Assembly (NCBI RefSeq): GCF_023221595.1
Contig: NZ_CP096563.1
Coordinates: 5,265,001-5,329,000, forward strand
Direction of reading: 5' to 3'
Source: Rhodococcus qingshengii JCM 15477
GTDB lineage: Bacteria; Actinomycetota; Actinomycetes; Mycobacteriales; Mycobacteriaceae
Length of the DNA: 64,000 nucleotides
The notes below the pieces were generated by a model that was not told the DNA's origin, searched no databases, and saw only the letters and a program-made list of their open reading frames with translations. Below are positions 59,839 to 64,000 of the stretch, piece after piece (position 1 is the stretch's first letter; every line of letters begins with the position of its first letter). Both the position numbers and the translations under genes were made by a program.

Positions 59839-60621
59839 CTACACGCCGGCCCACACCGGTCGTTCCCCGCGAAGGAAACCGTCGACGCCGGCTTTGAAGT
59901 CGTCACTGCTGTAGATCATGCTCATCAGATCATCGTTGTCGGCAATCACTCGGGTTCTGATGCGTCGCAGGGACTCCCGAATAGTCCAGACGGTCATCGG
60001 GGCGGCGGCAAGTAGATCGCGAGATACCTGGGCAGTCAGGGTCGCGAACTCGGACTCTGTTGCACAGTCGCTGAGGAAGCCGCTCCGCAGAGCCTCGCCA
60101 CTCGACATCACCCCAGCCCGAGCGATCAACGACATCAGACGCGAACTGCCGATCCTGTCCGCCAGCAACGCCACGGAATGGATCGACAACGAGTTTCCGA
60201 GTGTGCGCGCGATCGGTAGGCAGAAGCGTGACCCCTGCGTCGCGATCCGCACATCGCACGCTGCCGACAGCAACAGCCCTGCTCCCGCGCACACACCGTC
60301 GATGACCGCGAGGGTGGGAACACTCACTTTCTCGAGTTCGGTCAGTACGCCGACGAACCGGCTTTCGTAGTCGAGCCCGTCCTGAAAGCTCGAGAAGGTT
60401 TGAAAGTGGCCAATGTCGGAGCCCGCCGAGAACGCCTCTCCCCCAGCACCTCGGAGAGTGAGTAACCGAATCTCGCGGTCGGAGTCGGCGCGCCGGCAGG
60501 CTCCGGCAATGGCGTCGTACATCTGCGGGGTCAATGCGTTGCGCTTTTCCGGCCGGTTGAACACGACGTCGAGGGTCTCGCCACGACGGATGATCAAGAT
60601 TTCTTCGTGCGTTTCAGTCAT
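59839..60621 (-). CDS. Enoyl-CoA hydratase/isomerase-fold protein lacking both usual catalytic glutamates
   Basis: Crotonase-fold protein of 260 residues. The CoA-binding loop RNALTPQMYDAI and oxyanion-hole segments (AFSAGSDI, VCAGAGLLLSAACD) are clear. The two glutamates of classical hydratases are replaced: GAGLLLSAACD has Leu where rat hydratase has Glu144, and FCLPIARTLG has no acid where Glu164 would be. A hydratase is therefore unlikely; an isomerase, thioesterase or other crotonase reaction is possible. The start is ATG 60621; the frame extends upstream but without similarity. It follows prpC in the same direction after 189 bases. Confidence 0.85.
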   Translation of the reverse strand: MTETHEEILIIRRGETLDVVFNRPEKRNALTPQMYDAIAGACRRADSDREIRLLTLRGAGGEAFSAGSDIGHFQTFSSFQDGLDYESRFVGVLTELEKVSVPTLAVIDGVCAGAGLLLSAACDVRIATQGSRFCLPIARTLGNSLSIHSVALLADRIGSSRLMSLIARAGVMSSGEALRSGFLSDCATESEFATLTAQVSRDLLAAAPMTVWTIRESLRRIRTRVIADNDDLMSMIYSSDDFKAGVDGFLRGERPVWAGV

Positions 60622-60784
60622 GACACTCACGTTATTTCCGGTAGAGAAGAGTCGAAACACATTGCACTTGAATATCTTTGCGAATTCTCGATGCAAAGTT
60701 GCAGATAGTGCGAACGGAGAAGCGTCGACGAGGCCAGGAGACGGTGATGCCAGAACCGAACCTCGCCGACGCAGTATCAAAGGG

Positions 60785-60822
60785 GTGTCATGCCACGACA
60801 GCAAAAAGTGTCATGCCACGAC
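60785..60822. repeat. Duplicated stop-codon region of prpC
   Basis: GTGTCATGCCACGAC occurs at 60785-60799 and 60808-60822 with a 23-base period. The second copy contains the prpC stop (TGA on the minus strand at 60813-60811). Confidence 0.85.
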
Positions 60823-61932
60823 TGTGCGCTGTGGCACGCCCGAATACTGGCTCAGCGGCCTGATCAGTGCATTCGACTGCCCCTGCTCGATGATGTGCGC
60901 CGTCCATCCGGTGATGCGGCTCATCACGAAGATCGGCGTGAACATCTCGACGTCGAAGCCCATGAGGAAATATGCAGGGCCCGTGGGGAAATCGAGATTC
61001 GGCTTGATTCCGGTGGCACTGACCATGGTCTTCTCGAGGATCTCGTACATCTGCACCCACTTCTCGCCGTCGGTCGCTGCCGCGACGTCGAGGAGGGCCT
61101 GCTTCATGGTCGGAACACGCGAATCACCGTTCTTGTAGACGCGGTGCCCGAAGCCCATGACCTTCTCCTTGGCAGCCAACTTCTCCGACATCCAGGCTTC
61201 GGCGCGGTCGGGGTCGTCGATCTCGAGCATGTCGTGCATGACAGCTTCGTTTGCACCGCCGTGCAACGGGCCCTTGAGCGTGCCGATAGCAGCGGTCACT
61301 GCGCTGTAGATGTCCGAAAGTGTGGACGTCACAACACGAGCGGCGAACGTCGAGGCGTTGAAGGAGTGCTCCGCGTACAGGATCAGCGAGACCTCGAAGG
61401 CCTTCACGATCGCCGACTCCGGAACAGCACCGAAACACATGTTCAAGAAGTTTTCGGCGAAACCCAGGTCCGACTGCGGCGCGATGGGATCCTGACCGCG
61501 CCGGCGGCGGAAATCGGCTGCGACGATGGTCGGCAGCACAGCCGTCATCCGCAGCGCCTTGGCCAGATTGGCCTTCTCCGAGTTGTCGTCCTCCGCCGGA
61601 TCCTCGGCGCCGAGGTAGCTGATCGCCGTGCGGACAACATCCATGGGGTGGCAGTTGTCCGGCATCTTGGTCAGGAGTGAGAGCAGTGAGCGGTCGGCAC
61701 GACGGGCCGCACGCTCACGCAGGCAGAGTAATTCGAGCTGCTCGGGAGTCGGCAGTTCGCCGTACCAGAGCAGGTGCGCAACTTCTTCGAAGCTGCAGTT
61801 CGCGGCAAGGTCCTGCACTGCGTAACCGCGATACGTCAACGAATTCGTCTCGGGCACTACCTTGGAGATAGCCGTCGTATCGACGACAACTCCGGCCAAG
61901 CCCTTGTAGATCGTCGGAATCTGTTCGGTCAT
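60811..61932 (-). CDS. prpC: 2-methylcitrate synthase/citrate synthase PrpC
   Basis: Citrate-synthase-family enzyme of 373 residues that condenses propionyl-CoA with oxaloacetate. Catalytic His and Asp are in HGGANEAV and in NLDFPTGPAYFLMGF; GFGHRVYKNGDSR is the conserved block. LYAEHSFNAST holds another catalytic His. The short length and order prpD-prpB-prpC identify it as the methylcitrate enzyme. Its ATG overlaps the prpB stop by 4 bases. Propionate from odd-chain fatty acids, branched amino acids or cholesterol is the likely source of substrate. Confidence 0.95.
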   Translation of the reverse strand: MTEQIPTIYKGLAGVVVDTTAISKVVPETNSLTYRGYAVQDLAANCSFEEVAHLLWYGELPTPEQLELLCLRERAARRADRSLLSLLTKMPDNCHPMDVVRTAISYLGAEDPAEDDNSEKANLAKALRMTAVLPTIVAADFRRRRGQDPIAPQSDLGFAENFLNMCFGAVPESAIVKAFEVSLILYAEHSFNASTFAARVVTSTLSDIYSAVTAAIGTLKGPLHGGANEAVMHDMLEIDDPDRAEAWMSEKLAAKEKVMGFGHRVYKNGDSRVPTMKQALLDVAAATDGEKWVQMYEILEKTMVSATGIKPNLDFPTGPAYFLMGFDVEMFTPIFVMSRITGWTAHIIEQGQSNALIRPLSQYSGVPQRTVVA

Positions 61933-62846
61933 GTCCTACTCCCCTCCAAGCTGAAATTGAAAATGCCACTGTCGAATTCGTTGTAGCGCTCGTACTCGAG
62001 AATCTCGTACAACCTGCTGCGATGCTGCATTTCGCCGAGCAGTCCTTCTTGCGTGCCCTCCGCAAAAATCTCGCGCAGACCCTTTTCGATAGCGAACATC
62101 GCCAGCCGAAGGGTGGTCACGGGGTAGATGACGGCGTTGAAACCGATCTCTTCCAATGTCTTCGCCGAAATGAGGTTCGACTTCCCGAACTCGGTCATGT
62201 TGGCGAGGAGCGGAGTGTCGACTGCTGCGCGGAACTTCTCGAAGTCTGCTTCGGTGGCAAGAGCTTCGGTGAAGATCAAATCAGCACCGGCATCCACATA
62301 GGCCTTTGCTCGCTCGATCGCCGCGTCGATACCGTCGATTCCGGCAGCATCGGTGCGCGCGCAGATGACGAAGTTCGGGTCACGACGCGCCGACACTGCA
62401 GCACGAACACGGCGAACCATGTCTTCGGTGGGCACAATTGCTTTGCCGTCGAGGTGCCCGCAGCGCTTCGGGTTGATCTGGTCCTCGAGGTGCAGACCGG
62501 CTATTCCGTCGTCCTCGAAGATCGTGACCGTGCGGGCCGCGCTCATAGGTTCACCGAAACCGGTGTCGGCGTCGATGAGCGTCGGGAGGTCCGTGACGCG
62601 CGCGATCTGCTTGCTGTGGCCGGCGACCTCGGTCAAGGTGGTCAGTCCGATGTCGGGAAGCGCCAATCCGGCGGAGTACGCACCACCTGAAACGTAGACA
62701 CCCTCGAACCCGATTTCCTGAATCAGTCTGGCTGTCAGCGGATTGATCGCACCCGGGAGTCGTTGAATCTTTCCGGACGTCAGCCCCGCCCGGAAGGCAA
62801 TCCGCTTGTCGGCTGCAGACGTCGCTGCTGCGATGAGGCCCGACAT
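61929..62846 (-). CDS. prpB: Methylisocitrate lyase PrpB
   Basis: Isocitrate-lyase superfamily enzyme of 305 residues that splits 2-methylisocitrate to pyruvate and succinate. The catalytic cysteine motif is PKRCGHLDGK. VYVSGGAYSAGLALPDIG and DADTGFG (metal-binding Asp) are also typical. Its ATG at 62846 overlaps the prpD stop by one base (TGATG), and its stop overlaps prpC. It is longer in frame upstream but that part belongs to prpD in another frame. Confidence 0.96.
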   Translation of the reverse strand: MSGLIAAATSAADKRIAFRAGLTSGKIQRLPGAINPLTARLIQEIGFEGVYVSGGAYSAGLALPDIGLTTLTEVAGHSKQIARVTDLPTLIDADTGFGEPMSAARTVTIFEDDGIAGLHLEDQINPKRCGHLDGKAIVPTEDMVRRVRAAVSARRDPNFVICARTDAAGIDGIDAAIERAKAYVDAGADLIFTEALATEADFEKFRAAVDTPLLANMTEFGKSNLISAKTLEEIGFNAVIYPVTTLRLAMFAIEKGLREIFAEGTQEGLLGEMQHRSRLYEILEYERYNEFDSGIFNFSLEGSRT

Positions 62847-64000
62847 CAGAAAAGTCCCTTGGCGACCTTGGGAGCCCGAGCGAGAACGTCTTCGGAAACG
62901 GTGAAGGTCAGCTGATCGAGTTCGCCTGCCTTCAATTCGGCGGTGCGCTGAGCCGCATCGAGGAAGCGGTCCTGTTCGCTCGGCTCGATGACGCCCTCGG
63001 CGAGGGTGCGGAATTTCGCGACGTACTGATCGCGAGCGAACGGACGTGCGCCGAGCGGGTGCGCATCGGCCACCGCAAGCTCGTCGACGATGACTTCGCC
63101 GCTCTTCAAGGTGATCTCGGCGCGAGCACCGAAAGCCTTCTCGTCCGGATCCGTCGAGTGGTAACGGCGTGTCCATTCGGGATCTTCGCGCGTGGAGATC
63201 TTGTTCCACAGCTCGATCGTGTCCGCGCGCTGTGCACGCTCGGACGCGTAGGAATGTTCGTGGTGCCACGTACCGTCCTGTAGCGCAACGGCAAAGATGT
63301 ACATCACCGAGTGGTCGAGGGTTTCACGCGAGGCGGTCGGGTCGAACTTCTGCGGATCGCCGGAACCGGTGCCGATGACGACGTGGGTGTGGTGACTGGT
63401 ATGCAGGACGATCGACGCGATCTGGTCGAGATCACCGACACGAGAACGCATTCGGCGAGCGAGGTCGATCGGCGCCTGGCTCTGGTACTCCGCGGAGTGT
63501 TCTTTGGTGTACGAGTCGAGGATGGCGCGCTTCGCCTCACCCGAACCGGGCAGCGGAACGTGGTACTCCTTGTCCGGGCCACCGAGTAGCCAGGCGATGA
63601 CGCCGTCTTCGCCTTCCCAGATCGGTGACGGTGCGCCCTCACCGCGCATCGCACGGTCGACCGCCTCTACGGCAACCTTGCCTGCCAGCGCAGGCGCGTA
63701 CGCCTTCCAACTGGAGATCTCGCCCTTGCGGGACTGACGTGTCGCTGTCGTGAGGTGCAGTGCCTGGCCGATTGCCTGGTAGACCGTCTCGGTGCCCAGG
63801 CCCAGCAAAGTTCCGATACCTGCCGCAGCCGAGGGGCCGAGGTGTGCGACGTGGTCGATCTTGTGCTCGTGCAGGCAGATAGCCCGAACCAGGTCGATCT
63901 GGATCTCGTAGCCGGTCGCCAGACCACGAATCAGGTCTCGACCGTCACGGCCGGTGTGCTGAGCGACGGCGAGGATCGGCGGGATGTTGTCTCCGGGGTG
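62846..64000 (-). CDS. prpD: 2-methylcitrate dehydratase PrpD, C-terminal part
   Basis: MmgE/PrpD-family dehydratase that converts 2-methylcitrate to 2-methyl-cis-aconitate. 384 residues are present and the N-terminus is beyond the right edge. The frame at the edge reads [20 protein letters not shown], a conserved stretch with the active-site region. [17 protein letters not shown] and [11 protein letters not shown] follow. First gene of prpDBC in this window; the promoter and any regulator are outside. Confidence 0.94.
   Translation of the reverse strand, partial: HPGDNIPPILAVAQHTGRDGRDLIRGLATGYEIQIDLVRAICLHEHKIDHVAHLGPSAAAGIGTLLGLGTETVYQAIGQALHLTTATRQSRKGEISSWKAYAPALAGKVAVEAVDRAMRGEGAPSPIWEGEDGVIAWLLGGPDKEYHVPLPGSGEAKRAILDSYTKEHSAEYQSQAPIDLARRMRSRVGDLDQIASIVLHTSHHTHVVIGTGSGDPQKFDPTASRETLDHSVMYIFAVALQDGTWHHEHSYASERAQRADTIELWNKISTREDPEWTRRYHSTDPDEKAFGARAEITLKSGEVIVDELAVADAHPLGARPFARDQYVAKFRTLAEGVIEPSEQDRFLDAAQRTAELKAGELDQLTFTVSEDVLARAPKVAKGLF

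Noticed and set aside
61929..63269. A 446-residue PrpB with a long N-terminal extension.
   Set aside because: The extra N-terminal part overlaps prpD in another frame; the conserved protein starts at 62846 with [10 protein letters not shown].
1..64000. tRNA, rRNA genes and CRISPR arrays.
   Set aside because: No T-loop-like GGTTCGA context with a matching acceptor stem, no rRNA-like conserved stretch and no regularly spaced repeats were seen.

Overview
The window looks like chromosome of a high-GC mycolic-acid actinomycete, most likely Rhodococcus (erythropolis/qingshengii type). This is judged from codon use, the fad and prp genes, an FprB-type ferredoxin reductase, a LigC + primase-polymerase pair, and an AGPS-like flavoprotein + DagK pair in an order I recall from Mycobacterium (Rv2251-Rv2252). 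No rRNA, tRNA, CRISPR array or phage was seen. One insertion sequence is present. Both ends cut through genes: an ABC ATPase at the left and prpD at the right.

Layout. 0-3.5 kb: a Ugp-like sugar/glycerophosphodiester ABC importer (permease, permease, binding lipoprotein, ATPase), minus strand. 3.5-13.6 kb: housekeeping and stress genes, namely an L,D-transpeptidase, fprB, an alpha/alpha-toroid protein, dodecin, a serine hydrolase, a primase-polymerase/LigC DNA-repair pair, a lipoprotein and corA. 13.9-15.5 kb: a TetR gene divergent from an MFE-2-like short-chain dehydrogenase. 15.5-30.9 kb: a long plus-strand cluster described below. 31-39 kb: exonuclease, amidase, a GAF-LuxR regulator, and fatty-acid genes (fadD, TetR, acyl-CoA dehydrogenase, fadB2). 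39-49 kb: MpaB-like oxygenase, S4 protein, GyrI-like protein, phosphoesterase, potassium channel, dagK, AGPS-like flavoprotein, DinB protein and htpG. 49-52.8 kb: two adjacent acyl-CoA dehydrogenases, a MaoC dehydratase and a TetR. 52.8-57.4 kb: small regulators with clear palindromic operators, an EVE protein, an epimerase and a thioredoxin-reductase-like flavoprotein. 57.4-59.8 kb: an IS256-family element that splits a short-chain dehydrogenase gene. 59.8-64 kb: a degenerate enoyl-CoA hydratase and the prpDBC methylcitrate operon.

The most interesting system is at 15.5-30.9 kb. A PucR-type regulator is followed by two paralogous peptide-binding lipoproteins, a DppB permease, a permease-ATPase fusion, a second ATPase, a 1127-residue fusion of an S9 prolyl-oligopeptidase-type peptidase to a class C beta-lactamase-like (S12) domain, an M20 peptidase, a GNAT acyltransferase and an enolase-superfamily N-succinylamino acid racemase/OSBS. 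Most of these genes overlap or abut. The last three are the set known from Geobacillus kaustophilus to convert D- to L-amino acids irreversibly through N-succinyl intermediates. I infer a complete cytoplasmic route: import of peptides containing D-residues, cleavage by a two-headed peptidase, then conversion of the released D-amino acids to L-amino acids.

At finer scale the sequence shows an IS256 insertion with an 8-bp target duplication whose removal restores a reading frame exactly, a hairpin inside the IS that would hide the transposase ribosome binding site, paired palindromes in front of a TetR gene, competing hairpins between the acyl-CoA dehydrogenase gene and fadB2, and three genes whose stop-codon regions are duplicated just downstream.
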